Notes under the pieces: generated by a model
The model's database searches: none
Told to the model about the DNA's origin: nothing
The model's input: only the letters and a program-made list of their open reading frames with translations
Program-made: the position numbers and the translations under genes
Assembly: GCA_015847255.1 (NCBI GenBank)
Contig: JADLZK010010453.1
Coordinates: 226,653 to 290,652 of the forward strand
Reading direction: 5' to 3'
From: Hyparrhenia diplandra
Lineage: Eukaryota > Streptophyta > Magnoliopsida > Poales > Poaceae
Length of the DNA stretch: 64,000 nt
In this document: one piece after another, positions 1 through 12,281 of the stretch
Numbering within the stretch: the first letter of the stretch is position 1
Layout of the letters: each line of letters starts with the position of its first letter

Positions 1-1573
1 TCCTTGTGTTGTTGCAGCTCGCATTGTAGATGAGACATTTCCTCATCTACTAAGCATTTTTAGCAAATTGGTTTATATTGTCAATCCGCCCGATTGAAGT
101 TGCTGATTTAATCAAGTTGATATGTAAAATATTTTGGTCTTCAATTTATGTAGGTTCTGTAGTCTATAATCATTCTTTTTATTATGGCTATTGTTTTTCA
201 TAATTTTTCCAGACATCTCTAATTGTTTTCCTCATTTGTTCTTTGCTTCTCAAGTTGGTGATTCCGAAGCAACTATTGGATCTAAATGTTTTCAATGCAT
301 GGATGGTTCTGTTTATAAACTTGTTCGAAAGGCCAGTTCCTGTGAAAGGCCAACCGATAGATCCTGAGATTAGGAAATCTTGGGCCTGGTGGAAAGTTAA
401 GAAATGGACTACCCATATCCTGAACGGTCTCTACACCAGGTCAGTTTTGGGGCATGTAACAAATTTTATCTTGGGTAGTCAGTAGTCATCCTGTGTGTTC
501 ACCTATTATTAATGTTGTACAGATTTGTTGATCTGAAGCTTCAGAAGCTAGAGAGTAAAGTTTTTGCTCAAATGTTTCAGAAGACTTATAAAATGCTAAT
601 CATTTTGTGCTTGTAAAGTTTCTTTTGTGACGCTACCATCTCACATCATCTGCATTGTCTTTTATTTTCTTTATCAAACAAAATTCTCATTAATTTAGCC
701 AATGATTTCAGCCACACTCAAATTTTGTGTGGCATAATTGCTGCGATAGACTTTCTTTGTGTTGCTTCTTGACCTCGCTATCCAGGTGCCACTGTGCCAA
801 GGATGAGAGATGCTGGTGGCACAATGAGCGAAACTGAAGGAGGAAAAGTGCTTTGTTATTTCTTGAACTCATAGAAATAGAGTGGCGTCAGTTCATATTA
901 GGTTGGCTTGCCAAACATAGTCTATCTGGTTATCTGATTACAAATGCTAACAACTATATAATTATAAAATCTTATAAAGCCCTACAACTACAGGGGCCAT
1001 AGCCCATGACTTGACTAGGTTCCAGCTGTTTTGGTATTGGGTAGCACTGCTGTATCTTTCTGTGCTATATGCATGGCTGCTGTTTGATCTTGGCTCCTAT
1101 GGTAGTAAATCCCAGGAACATATGTCTTGTAACTGTATTTGTTTAATTTGGATTGTTTTGTCCTTGCTGAAGTAGGGCACATCATGATAATAGAATAATA
1201 GTTGCCTTGGATGGCATTTGGACATAACATGTAGCTTTTGATAAGAGAATGTTTGTTTTGCCCAACTAATCATGCATGGTCTTATTTTCAAAACTTGTTG
1301 TATGGTATAATATCCATATCCAAAAGCTATAAAAGACTTGGTGAATATTTTGAAAATTCTAGTGCACATTTAAAATATCCTAATCAACATTTTTTTCTTG
1401 CCAAACCCAATTTATGATATGCCTTTATCAGTGAACCAACTTCGTTATTGTAGAAATGCTTATCAGTATTTATTTGGTTAGCATCTTGCAGTGTTACAAA
1501 GAACAGTATGTATCAGATGATTCAGCCTCAGATTGATATACTTCTTTTTGAGATAATTTTTCCTCTTATGTCA
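1..1573 (+). pseudogene. Importin-7/SAD2-like nuclear import receptor, gene fragment with introns
   Basis: Four exon-like blocks match the C-terminal half of plant importin-beta family proteins of the SAD2/importin-7 type, which carry cargo through nuclear pores. They lie at 1-149, 255-439, 523 to about 590, and 1492-1573. Readable peptides are RIVDETFPHLL and EVADLIKLICKIFWSSIY in the first, VIPKQLLDLNVFNAW and RKSWAWWKVKKW in the second, RFVDLKLQKLESKVFAQMFQ in the third and MYQMIQPQIDILLFEIIFPL in the fourth. Splice sites are mostly good (GT at 150 and 440; AG at 253-254, 521-522, 1490-1491; GT at 1574). The first exon has one extra base near 88-93, which puts a stop after NPPD. The third exon loses similarity after QKTY and has no clear donor. 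The exon that should follow IIFPLM is absent, and ferrochelatase sequence comes instead. The 5' part lies outside the window. It is a dead or captured fragment. Family recognition is from memory of the protein. Confidence 0.82.
594..1491. other. AT-rich intron-like spacer in the importin fragment
   Basis: No coding similarity was recognised. Pyrimidine-rich tracts before the acceptor at 1490-1491 fit intron sequence. Short ORFs here look random. Confidence 0.5.
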
Positions 1574-2500
1574 GTGAGTTGGGCGAAGCTTCTTCGGCCT
1601 GTGTTCCGTCGAGCTATGGGTGAGGTCCTCTTCCTTTTCATGTTGGCCAGGTGCTTTTGTCTGTACCTGTCGATTTAGATTGCTGGAATTGCTGAATGGT
1701 GGACAACTCTCTTTATTTCGGCTTGGTGAAGGTTGCCACCTATTGAAAATTTTTGGCTACACAGACATTGAATATGGTTCAGGGATTTTTTTTAAACCTA
1801 TTTGGATCTGGAGTTAGTTGCTGAGATCATAGATGTTGACTACGCTAAGCAAAAAAGAGTCTGTGATTTTTTTTGTTCAGTGCTAGGCTGCTAGCGATAT
1901 TTTGGTGGCTACTCCTGTTGTTCATGTATATGTAACAGATTGTTGCTATGAATTTTAGAACCTTTGCCTTTAGCTATGCAACCGTCAAGTTGAAAAAATT
2001 AAGAGATTGGTGAAAATTTTTTGATGGCTACACCTGTTGGTGAGGTATGCCTTGAGTAGGAATTAAGAGATTGGTGAAAAAAAATTTGCTGACCTTGTCA
2101 AGTTGAGATTCAGAGAGAATTAAACATACTGTGAAGACTTAAAGCAAATGAAATGCTGAATTTTTTAGTTTCGTTGACTGACGATCTTTTTCTTGATTTA
2201 GGATGGCAGTTCTACTTTGCTCCCTTGCCATGTCTTGTTTTAATTTCATGCCGATCTGCATGTTTCAGACTCTATTTTAGGCTTTTGTATTTTTTTGCTA
2301 TTCAAATGAAATGCTGAATTTTTAGACGATCTTTTCTTGATTTAGGATGGCAGGTCTCCCTTGCCATGTCTTGTTTTAATTTCAGACTGCATGTTTGGAC
2401 TCTATTTTAGGCTTTTATTTTTTTTTGCTATTCGGTAGATCTCGGTCTGCATGATAGACTTTGAATCGCTATTGCTTTTTGCAATGCTACTATAAAAAGC
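1574..2500. other. Spacer between importin and ferrochelatase fragments
   Basis: No further importin exon and no ferrochelatase transit-peptide exon is visible. Two partly repeated stretches occur: around 2036-2080 two near-copies of 'attaagagattggtgaaaa', and 2190-2300 against 2320-2420, a duplication of 'gatttaggatggcag' and the text after it of about 130 bp. The switch from one gene to the other must lie in this stretch. Confidence 0.45.
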
Positions 2501-4223
2501 CTGTTATTTAATCTTGGTGGTCCAGAGACCTTTGACGATGTTGAACCATTTTTGTTCAACCTTTTTTGTTGATCCAGTAAATGGTTATAACCCAGTACCA
2601 GCATCATTACAATTTTTCTTTCATTGGTCATGTTCGCTAATCTAGAAAATTTATCGAATGCTGTCTGACAACTTTGAATGCTTGTAGCCAACTCCTTAGT
2701 ATGGGCTTCTGAACTAATCAGCCTAACAATTGTTTAGCCTTAAGAAAGGAAGAACCTTATTTGTGGGTTTTATCAATTGAAATTTCCATTTTTTATTCTT
2801 TTTCCTGATAGCTGAATCTTGAATGAGTGCCAACTAAAACAAAAACTTCTGCGTGTGTTGCTGGACCCTCAGCTCATAGAGCTGCACCTTCAGTCGCTAA
2901 TCACAGCCATGAGCCTCTGTATGTTTCCTTGACCCTGGTTGTGTAGTCCTTGTTCATGCCAATTTTTTTATTGTTGGTGTGTGTAGTGTTCAGGACCCTC
3001 TCTGGAGTGGACTCTTGTCCCTCCCTTGTATTTTTATCTTAATGAAATGACACATAGCACCTTCTTGAGTCAATTAATATACAATAACATATATGGAATT
3101 CAGTGTCTGAAATTGCACCTGTGCTACGCATGGATCAGTGATCACTCATCTGAATGTGGTTGCCGGCATGGGATTGGAACAAACAAACTGCTGCAGCCTG
3201 GCAACTTGCATGGTCAAAAGGGTATTCATATGGGTGGTCGTTTTTTGTGACGACCTTTCCAGAAAGAAGAAAGCGAGAAAAAGAAAGGCCACAAGTTTTC
3301 ATCTCCTACCAGATTGAATTGCTTGTTAATATTTGTTTATATGTCTCCCCGGCATTCATTTCAGGTTGTGATCAGGGAGAGGGAGGGGCCCACGGTTGAG
3401 GGAGAGACGTCTTGCCACTGGTTCGTAGTTCCTTTTTGTGGATTCTGTTTCTCAGTGTTCTTGGAAAAGAGGGGCAAGCGCTCTTCTGCTAGTGACTAGT
3501 AGTGAGCAGTGAGCTCCTACTGGCTGCTATAGATAGCAAGCTTGTAGTATTTTATATTAAAAAAAAAAGACCTTGCATGATATTGGTTGGTTAAGTTTTT
3601 CTTTGAAGTTGGTAAAGTTCTCTTTGTACCTCTTGTCTTGTTGGGGAAGAATAATGCAAGGATCCTGCTCTGTCCTTTTTATTCTCTTTGCAGATTCTCT
3701 ATCTCTGTCTACTTCTCTCTCTATCATCTTAGTGTGTTGTATGCTTACTGAATTTGTCTTCATCGTTACAGCTCATTTTTAAAAACTATCATAATTTTTT
3801 GTTGTTGGTCAGGCTATCATTCGATTCCCTAGGCTCTTCAGGTTTCTTCAAAGACCACTGGCCAAACTTATTTCTACTTTTAGACCTCCTAAGAGTGAAG
3901 AAGGTTATGCTTCAATCGGTGGTGGATCACCGTTAAGGAAAATTACTGATGAGCAGGTACAAGTTCACAAGGATGACCGTGTGTTGAAATTATAGTTGCA
4001 TTTCTTCACTTTTCACCTACTTTATTGATTGTTGTTTATCAGGTTGTTCAAAACTATCTTCCAGGTAAATTGCATTCTCACTAAAATTAATTGATATTTT
4101 AGGCAAATGCTCTGAAGACTTCTCTAGAAAGAAAAAAAACTGAACATAAATATATAAGTTGGGATGCGGTATTGGTACCCTTTCACAGAAGAAGCCATCG
4201 ATCATGTAAACTCTTTTGGCCAA
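2501..4223 (+). pseudogene. Ferrochelatase-like gene fragment (three exons)
   Basis: Ferrochelatase inserts Fe2+ into protoporphyrin IX, the last step of haem synthesis in plastids and mitochondria. Three blocks match the plant enzyme in the correct order. Block 2501-2576 reads LLFNLGGPETFDDVEPFLF, near the start of the mature enzyme. Block 3813-3956 includes FPRLFRFLQRPLAKLIS, then EEGYASIGGGSPLRKITDEQ, ending at a GT donor (3957). Block 4103 to about 4223 reads ANALKTSLERKK, then in another frame GMRYWYPFTEEAIDHV. Introns are kept: donor at 2577, acceptors at 3811-3812 and 4101-4102. An extra T in the T-run at 2562-2567 breaks the first block, and a one-base shift near 4160 breaks the third. 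The N-terminal exons and the metal-binding C-terminal part are missing. It cannot encode an enzyme. It sits on the same strand as the importin and enolase fragments. Confidence 0.85.
2577..3812. other. Intron-like sequence within the ferrochelatase fragment
   Basis: No other exon was recognised. The sequence is AT-rich with T-rich runs. Short ORFs have no recognisable similarity. Confidence 0.5.
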
Positions 4224-4503
4224 CTTTTTTTTGTCTCTCCAGCATTCATTCTAGCATCTAGCAGAGAAGTGTTGTGAAGCGTTCAAAAGACTATAGTATC
4301 CTCATTGAGTGGTGTATATAGATTTGTCCCTAATAACTCCGTCTGCATATGTGTTTGCCTGCCCTCCATATATGAGCTAACAATAAGCACATGATAGCTA
4401 ACTCCATCTTTGCAACCAGCAATGTTTTAGACAGTTCCTTTATGGTAGAATCTAAGAAGAGAATAAGAATGTTGCATGAAATTGAAAAGGGTCAATGACC
4501 TGC

Positions 4504-5947
4504 TGTCGGCATTTGTTAAGTGCTAAAAGAATATGAAGGATTCTGCAAGCGCACAGAACACCTACCATTGTAGCTTTTCCCTAGGGTGAGTATTCTAGAG
4601 TATCGTATCCACAGGGAAGCTTTGGCTAAAGAATTCTAATAAGTCACAATCATGTATCCACTAACTTAGCAAACCACTAGACTATAGTGAGGGGGTAATT
4701 GTTAAAGGATAAATAAATATCAAAGCATAAAATAATAACCTATCTAAGATATCAAAGAATAACTAAACTAATCAAGAGGTCAAAGGGAGAGATCAAGGTT
4801 CCTGGGTACTTCTCTATTACTTAGGTTCTATGATAGCAATTACACTAATGCACTTTGGAGCAACAATTCCTTTCCAACTCTCGAGAAAGTCTGGGAAGAA
4901 GGTAGTTGGGAGAAGGCTGCCTAAAGCTCTACGAAACACCAACCCATATGTGGTGGACTACAAAGACCTGACAGGGCTGTCACCCCTGGGGCTATCACAA
5001 CTATCCGTAGGTTTGGGCGCAACCTCAGGTAACCAATAGCCTAGACACCAAGTCTACACTATCGATTACTACTCTAGCTGCCATGAATAACTAGAGTCCT
5101 CAATACGAGCGGAGATCCCATGCAATAGCATAACAACTATACTTAACCATATATGAAAGGCATGAAAGTGAATAGAGAAGATAAATATATGAATCATAAG
5201 TCTTGTAGAGAAGATACAAAGACATACCATACTCTCGAAGACATCTCTGCAGGGAGCATAGCTCCACTCTCCTTTACTCTTGATTAGATCTAAGTTAGAT
5301 CTAATCTAGTTCTAATTACATGTCTAATCTACTTCTAATTACATGGCTAATCTACTTCTAATCTACTTCTAATTCACTAATCCCAAAGAGAGGTTATCCT
5401 TACATTGGGACACCTCTACAACCGAGAGATAATGAATAGAATGAGATAGAATGAATTAGGGTTTACCCCTAGGGTCAGGGGGTCTTCTTATATAGGCCTT
5501 GGCGATGAACGATGACCATTGGATCAAACCGACCTTCAATAACGGTGTAGATACAACCTCAAGGTCGGTTACAAACCGACCTAAGAAGATGAGGATGACA
5601 GGTGGGACCCCACCTGCGGCCGCCTAGTTAACAGCTTGGCGGCCGCCGGGGTGGCAAGCCACCTTGGCTTTCCGTCTCCCCGGTGTCTTCGGTATCTTCT
5701 AGAGTGTTTTAGTCCACATTTTGAGTCGAAGTTACTTCACGGTTAAGTCTTGTCATCATATGTGAGATATATTCTGGAACTTTCTCCATTCTTCTCTGTG
5801 TTTATCTGTTAAGTCCCTGTAAAGTCACAGAATCACCAAAGCTTGTGGAATTATGTTAGTTAGACCCCTAATCTATGTTGATATTCATATTATGCCCTTA
5901 TCCATGTTTAGTTGACTAGTAATATTATGCTATAACAGGTGTCAACA
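4504..5947 (-). repeat. LTR of a truncated Athila-like gypsy element (unit Z)
   Basis: The block starts TGTCGGCATTTG and ends GGTGTCAACA, the TG...CA form of an LTR. It is followed on the right by a pyrimidine tract (ATTTCCCCCAAGCTT) that reads on the minus strand as a polypurine tract next to a 3' LTR. Inside are the motifs shared with the other Athila-like LTRs of this window, such as 'gcaagcgcac' and 'gtagc.ttt.cc'. The element therefore runs on the minus strand and this is its 3' LTR. No partner LTR was found, so the unit is truncated or rearranged. Length about 1.44 kb. Confidence 0.72.
5486..5495 (-). promoter_or_regulatory. TATA box of LTR Z
   Basis: The minus strand reads CCTATATAAG about 460 bp inside the right end of the LTR, where U3 promoters sit. 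The other Athila-like LTRs here have a similar motif at the same relative place. Confidence 0.5.
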
Positions 5948-8900
5948 ATTTCCCCCAAGCTTACCCTTTGCTAGTCCCTAGTAAAGCCAAACTTAGCAAT
6001 GGATCAGGAGTTGCTACAACGCCTTCACACCTCAAAAGTACACATGCTTTCAAACAAAATTTCTCCTTCAGATAAAACTTGCTCAAATTTTGACTTACCC
6101 ATATTACCTTTAACCATGGAGTTTATAGCCTTTTCTTAGGATCTTGGGTAATTGAAAGATAGAACAATCAAGTTAAGCACCATGTCTCAAACTCTTTGTT
6201 CAACCTTCATTCTGGAGTTTTTGCAAGTTTTCAAAGTAAAACTCAAAGTTCCTTTGTATGACCCTCTCAAGTCTCTCATTTGTGGTATTTGTGGATCCTC
6301 ACTTAGGCAATAATATTGTGTTGCCTTTCTCTCATAATATGTGGTATTTTTGGAATAAGGCAGTAAGACATTATGCCTTTTTCTCTCTCACCCTATATCT
6401 AAGGCTTATATCTGGAGCTCATAGGTGGGAGAAACTAAATTTACTTACTAAGCATTTATTGTAAGTTCAAGCAATGGATCCAAAGTCACAAGTCATACTG
6501 ATCAAGATATGCATGATGGAATGATTATGGTGGTAGGTGTGTAAGGTGAGTGTAATCAATGAGGTGTGTGTAGTGAGGGGAAAGCCTAATTCTACTTTTG
6601 CTCCTTGAGGAAAACATATCTCTCTTTGGAATCTGAAACTTTTATGAGAACTTGGGTTGTATCACTTTCTTTTTCTTTATTTTTTCTTTTATGGAGAGGC
6701 GGGCATCTAAGTACCCATTGTTTTATTGTGGACACTTGTCCATTTCTTTTACTCTCCTTTATTCTTCTTTTTTTTAGGGAGGTAGGCTCTACTTGCCCTT
6801 AGGACACTTGTCCATTTTTCATCTCCCCTTTCTTCTTTCTCTCTTTCTCTTTTTTTCAATTATACAACCCAAGCCTCCTTTTGCAATAAACTTGTAGAGA
6901 GATAGAAATAAGGATAAAGGAGCTTTATGAGATGTTGGCTAAGTGGATATGTCTGGAGAATATTTTTGGTTGTTCTCTCCTAGGGTAGGAGTAGAACATT
7001 TTTGGTGGCTAGAGTGAAGTGAATAGTTGTATGTATATGATGGGTGTATATATGGTGGATGCGTACTTCCAGGATGGAAATAGCATATAAGTGAATGGAG
7101 TCGAGTGGAGTGGAGTGGAGTGTACATGATCAGCATGACAAGTTTCTAAGGGTCGACAAAGATTGAACAAACTCAATGCAAAGCAAGCAGCCTATATATA
7201 TATATCAAATAGTTTTCCTAATCTATGGAGCATGTATATATATGGCTGTGGTAGGAGGTTCAACAATCTTGTCACACAGGAACTTATCATGTGCATTTTA
7301 ATTTTCAAAAGATAAATCTCCAGAAATCTAGCATCACTAGGAGTTAGATAAACAGTAGCTCAGACTCTCATATATCATATCTGTCAATTATCAAGACTTT
7401 AGAGCAAGCATTTGCTAGCCACAGGTTTCAGGTTCAGAGCAATCTCAAGTCAAAGTAGTTGCATTAAAAGCTCGAGAGAAATTAAGCTTGAAAGGTAGGT
7501 ACTTGAAAGGAATTACGACGGAGCAATTATTCATCATCTCCATGGCTAGAGATTATCTTCAGAGTTTATTTTATTATCACACTCTAATAAAGACTATATA
7601 GACTCTATTTATTTGGTTTTCTTAGTTATGCATCTTTTTATTTCTTTCTAATAAAGCAAACAAATCTAGCTAAAATTAAATAAGGTATAATAATACTTAT
7701 CTGGATACATGGGGGTTGCACTCCCCCAAGCTGGATGTTGACATAGTCTTCGATGTTCTTGATGGTTGGAAGTAGAGGTAGATAGTGATGGTGGCTCATT
7801 GATCTTCTTTAACGTTGGACACCCCTGTGTGTCATGTCTCTCTTCCTTGGGATCCTCTTTGAACTCAAATAGACAACAAAGCTAATGGAACTTGATTAAA
7901 CATTAGGGGTTAGCCATGTTGCTTCTTGTTGCCAAAGATTAGGATTATTCCTTTTAAGACAGTAATTCAGCAGCATTAATATTTTTTGGATTTTCTATGT
8001 AAAATAAAGAATGATGATGCATGCATATTTATTTTATTTTTATGCCACCACAAGAAATATCCTTGTGGGTTGTTACACGCCACAAAATTACTCACATGGG
8101 GCTTAGAGTTTTTCATGTCTATGCAACAAACAAATATTTATTTTCTTTTACTAATGCAATGCTAGTGTTGTAATGTAAATATGATAAAGGAAAATGATTA
8201 TGCAATGCAAGGAGCTAAATATGCTATGCATTAGATAACTACCGGTCTTACCTTTCGGTGAGGGTTGGTGTTTTAAGTCCTATGAACGAGACTTCTTACT
8301 TTGTTGTTTCCTTGAGTGTATTATCTGATCTTGACGGCCGTGTTCCTTGAGATGGTGAAGGACGACGTCACCCATGTTCTTAGTTTGGTCTTATGAGTTG
8401 GAGTAAAGCATAAGCAGCTTCTTGTTTAGTGTGCATGCTTGTAGGACATTCACTTGTTGGATGCGGAGAGATGGTAGGCTTCTCCACCATTTTGCTCAAA
8501 GTGTGTCACGCTTGCAAAGTCATGGTAGAGATCAAGTGCATGCATGGGCTCATTTGGTGGGAAAACACCAATGTAACTAAAAAACTTCATTCATTCTTCT
8601 CTAACCATAGGCACATCAAACAAGATAGAGTTGATTTATTATACACTTTTCTTAATCCTAACTTGGGTGACAAGATCAGAAGTTTGAGCATGATTGTTTG
8701 TGATTAAAACTTTCGACAGATCGAATCAAGCTCGTTGACTCTTGGAAGGGTTTTCTTATCTAAACATAAAAAGCATGATTATGATTCTTCCAAAGCAAGG
8801 TAAGCAATATTCGCTTACAAGATGAGGACTAAGAGATCAAGAGAATGGTGGTAGGAACAACTAAAGAAACAAAACATGTTGAGCTAATAAAGCTGAATCA

Positions 8901-9011
8901 GGCAAGGTTGTTACTCTAACATGTTTTATTCTTTATTTATGAACAAGCCATACTTTAGGTAAAGCTTAAGTAATAACAACTTACCTCAAGATGTTACCTT
9001 ATTATTGAATG
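5948..9011 (-). mobile_element. Internal 3' region of truncated element Z
   Basis: Next to the LTR is a polypurine tract (minus strand, 5948-5960). Further right are blocks shared with the two complete Athila-like elements: 'ggatcaggagttgctacaac' near 6003, 'ctctacttgccc..ggacacttgtccat' near 6789, and 'gataactaccgg.cttacctt' near 8234. In element Y the last block lies just beyond the protease stop. No gag or pol protein could be read. The region is cut at 9009-9013, where the complete element X is inserted, and may continue after 17,841. Pyrimidine-rich runs fill 6660-6860, and a short TA repeat lies near 7195. Confidence 0.55.
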
Positions 9012-10672
9012 TGTTGATGTTTCTTAACGTCATTACTAGGAATAGATATTAAACCTATCCCCGGCAACGGCACCAGAAATGCTTGTTGGCATTTCTTAGC
9101 GCAGTCGCTAAGAATAAATATTATCCTTAATGATAACGTCAAGAAAACGTCAGGTGATAGATAAATTGAATATTGCAAGGGTCAACCCGCAAGCGCACGG
9201 ATCTATCATCGTAGCATTTCACCCGGTGAGTAATCGGGTATCGTTCATTTATATTTTCCCATGGGAAGGCAGGTTTGGATTTAATATGATGATGGTAGCC
9301 CACAATGTATGTATGGATAGCCACTAATCATGTACAGGGGTAAGTGACAATAATATTGGAGATAGTGGTGACACACACACTTCTTGAGCCTTTGGAAGGA
9401 GTAAATATAAAATAACAAAAGGAAAATCTACGTTGAGTTGGCTATTCTAATATCGCCAATGCGTCAGACTGTAGTCTACATATATCATTCATGGTTCATA
9501 GCAGAGATGGGCTAAAGTGATGAGGAGATGCCCGCGCCTGGTATATGCCAGCCGGTTGCACTTGGTAAGACTCCAACCCGACACCCGGACGTGGAGGAGG
9601 AGTGCAAAGGACGGACAGAGTTGTCACACCTCTCGCCGCCTACCTCACTGCAGGTGGGATGCCGGCATTTCCGGATGATTCCCTATAGACCTAAGCACCA
9701 TGCTTACATTTATAGAGAACTACCTAAACCCCCAGCGGTACCCCCGACCCTACGGATCGACGGGGAAAGAGTAAAGGTAAACCCGAAGGTACACTGCACC
9801 ATCACTCGAACTTAGTTCTACTACGTTCCAAGAATAAAATATGATTCAATTAGCCTAAAGTTAGTCATGTTAATTATCACATTATACTAACTATACTCTA
9901 GTTAGCACAATATGAATATAACATGAGGATAACTATACTCTAGTTCATATGCATTGCGATATAAATAATAAGACTTGAATAAAGGAAAGAACTTCATAGT
10001 AAAATTACCAAAAGATCCTTCCAAGGAGACAAGCCCTCCTTGAAGCTCCGCCTAAGTCAAATACTAACACTAAACTAATGAAGTGGAGAGAGTGGTGCTC
10101 AAGGTGAGAATGTAACAATGTGATGTGTAGTGTGTTGTTGTGTGTCAATCAAGTGAGGAGTGCCTCTCTTTATATAGTGGAGAGGAGGAGGGAATGGAGG
10201 GCTCTCCTTGCTTCGAGCTGTTCTTGGCGGAACGAAAGTTTGCACTACATGCAACCGCCGCTTGAAGTCCGCACCAAACCGCCTTGAGAAAAGGGCGGGA
10301 AGGGAGGCCGAAATATTGCGCCGCCGCCCCCTTTGCGCCGCCGGCCCTCGGCTAGGCCTCCCCGCCTCGGCCTTCTCCTCGTCGCGCGTTTTGTCATTCA
10401 CATGTTGGGCCTATGGTGGTGCATGGGCCAAATTATGCTGGGTTTGGTCCTCTTGATTGATCCACTCCTTGGCGTCTTTTTATTCAATGCGCTTTTCTAA
10501 TTTATTTTTGGCGACTTTGTACTGTTTCCACTTTTATACCTGCAAAACATAATTTCTACGAATACAAGTGGAACTAGGTTAGAAGTAAAGGTATATGTAT
10601 CATAAGTTTGCCCCTTTCTCATGAATTGGATATAAGTTGGCGGTATAATATACTCGATAATGACCGCCAACA
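9012..10672 (-). repeat. 3' LTR of element X
   Basis: Starts TGTTGATGTTTCTTAACG and ends GACCGCCAACA. Nearly the same sequence recurs at 16182-17836. Differences are mostly small indels in the GC-rich block around 10,230-10,380. An older PBS-like copy (ccccggcaacggcaccagaa) is built into the LTR near 9059-9080, followed by a second TGTTGGCATTTC start. This suggests the LTR once gained an extra end. Confidence 0.85.
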
Positions 10673-12281
10673 AGTCCCTAAGCTTAACCTTTGCTCGTCC
10701 CGAGCAAATAGCTAAGTGTTTGGTTATTGATCGGGAGTTGCTACAATGCTGATATATTTCAAAATGTACCATGCTCATAACAAAGTATTCTTCCGTTGTT
10801 TAAATAAATTGGCATTTCTATCTATCCTTGTATACTTAAATCATATGGGGCTTATAACATTTTCCAAACTCTTGGGTTATTGCAAGATAGAACGGTTTTC
10901 ATAGAAACACTAGTCATTCATTCTTTGATTGATCATTCATGCGGAGCTTTGTGTAATGATTCCTTAGATCATCTCGTGTGCAAACCATAAGGAGAAACAA
11001 GTCATAAACCTTGATCAAGATGTGCAATTGAAATTTATTTCTTTTTGATAAGGTATGGGCTAGCTCTTATTTCTTTTTAGAGAAGTGGGCTCTACTCGCC
11101 CTCGGACACTTGTCCATTATTCTTCTCTTTCTCTTCTCTTTTTTTAGAGGCGGGTATCTAAGTACCCATTGTTTTTTTTTTCGGACACGCGTCCATTTTT
11201 TTTCTAGCTTAGCCCATAACCTATTTTTGGCAATGTGAATGTGAATCTTGATCAAAAGCGTATGACAGGTGTCTCGCATAGGCTATCATGAGAATTTTGA
11301 TCATTAAGGAATTTTGGAAATTATTCTCCGAATGATGAATCTCTCTTAGAACAAAATCATAGTTGATTCTATTTTTACCATATCAAATCAAGCAATAGCT
11401 TAGAGAAGAATCATGCGTTTGCATACCCACAAATCATTAAGTTTCAGGACAAGACAAGTTAAGCCAATAAACTTAAACATTAGGGAATACAATATTATGA
11501 ACTAGGTGCAAAATAAACTATAGACGAGCAACTATTCATCATTTCAACTTTAGAGAAATTAAGCATCCTTATACTACATATTGGAGTGGAATCATATTTT
11601 TTTTTGTTCTTTTCATTTTTTTAAAGGAAATGAAAATGAAAAAAAGTAAGAGATAAAATAAAATGATAGGGGAGGTAGGTACTTACCTCCGTGGGGGTCC
11701 TCCCCCCAAGCTAGCTGATGGCCTATGGGTTAGGGGGTAGTACCCCATGTGGCGTCGAATGCCATCGGGCCTCGTGCTCTTGCCGTCTTCGTTACGCCTC
11801 CTCGCTTGGCGTTGCGTGTGCTTTGTTGATGGCGTTGATTTGAAACCTGCACAAAACCGGTGAGTGATAGCGCCAATCTCACCGGTAAGGCGGAGTTCCA
11901 CATTCCCAGTCGGGTGTTGATCTCTTGAGCGCTCTCGGGGTCCACCAGAGTGACATGGTGGTGGTGGCATCCCCTCGGAGTCGGAGGACACCGAGTGTGT
12001 CTCATGCCATGTTGACCCTCGCTTGGTCTAGATGAGGTGTGATCATCCCTCATCTTTGGAAGGTGGGTGTGAGCGGGGTTGAGGTGTCGGTGTAAAGAAC
12101 CCGGGCGCTGGCAGCTACGGGTGTAGGCCAGGGGCACGGTGGAACCACTAGCCTCGCCCGAAGCTCTCCTTCGTGATGACTCGCGAGAAATGTAACTCCT
12201 GCGTGCTTCGCCTAGCTCAACTAGAACGAAGGTGAGTGATGGGGATTTATATAATGAGAGTTAGGGTTAGGGAGCGGAATC
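10673..12281 (-). other. 3' untranslated region of element X
   Basis: It begins next to the 3' LTR with a degenerate polypurine tract (minus strand). It shares 'gatcgggagttgctacaat' and 'ctctactcgccctcggacacttgtccat' (about 11,080-11,116) with elements Y and Z. The GC-richer part at 11,680-12,140 has minus-strand ORFs of 102 and 135 codons. One contains VELRLTGEIGAITHRFCAG, which may be the tail of the accessory ORF. No domain was recognised. Confidence 0.45.

Noticed and set aside
11730..12137. 135-codon minus-strand ORF in the 3' region of X as a possible reverse transcriptase remnant
   Set aside because: No YxDD, no catalytic Asp context; only a weak possible link to the accessory-ORF tail.
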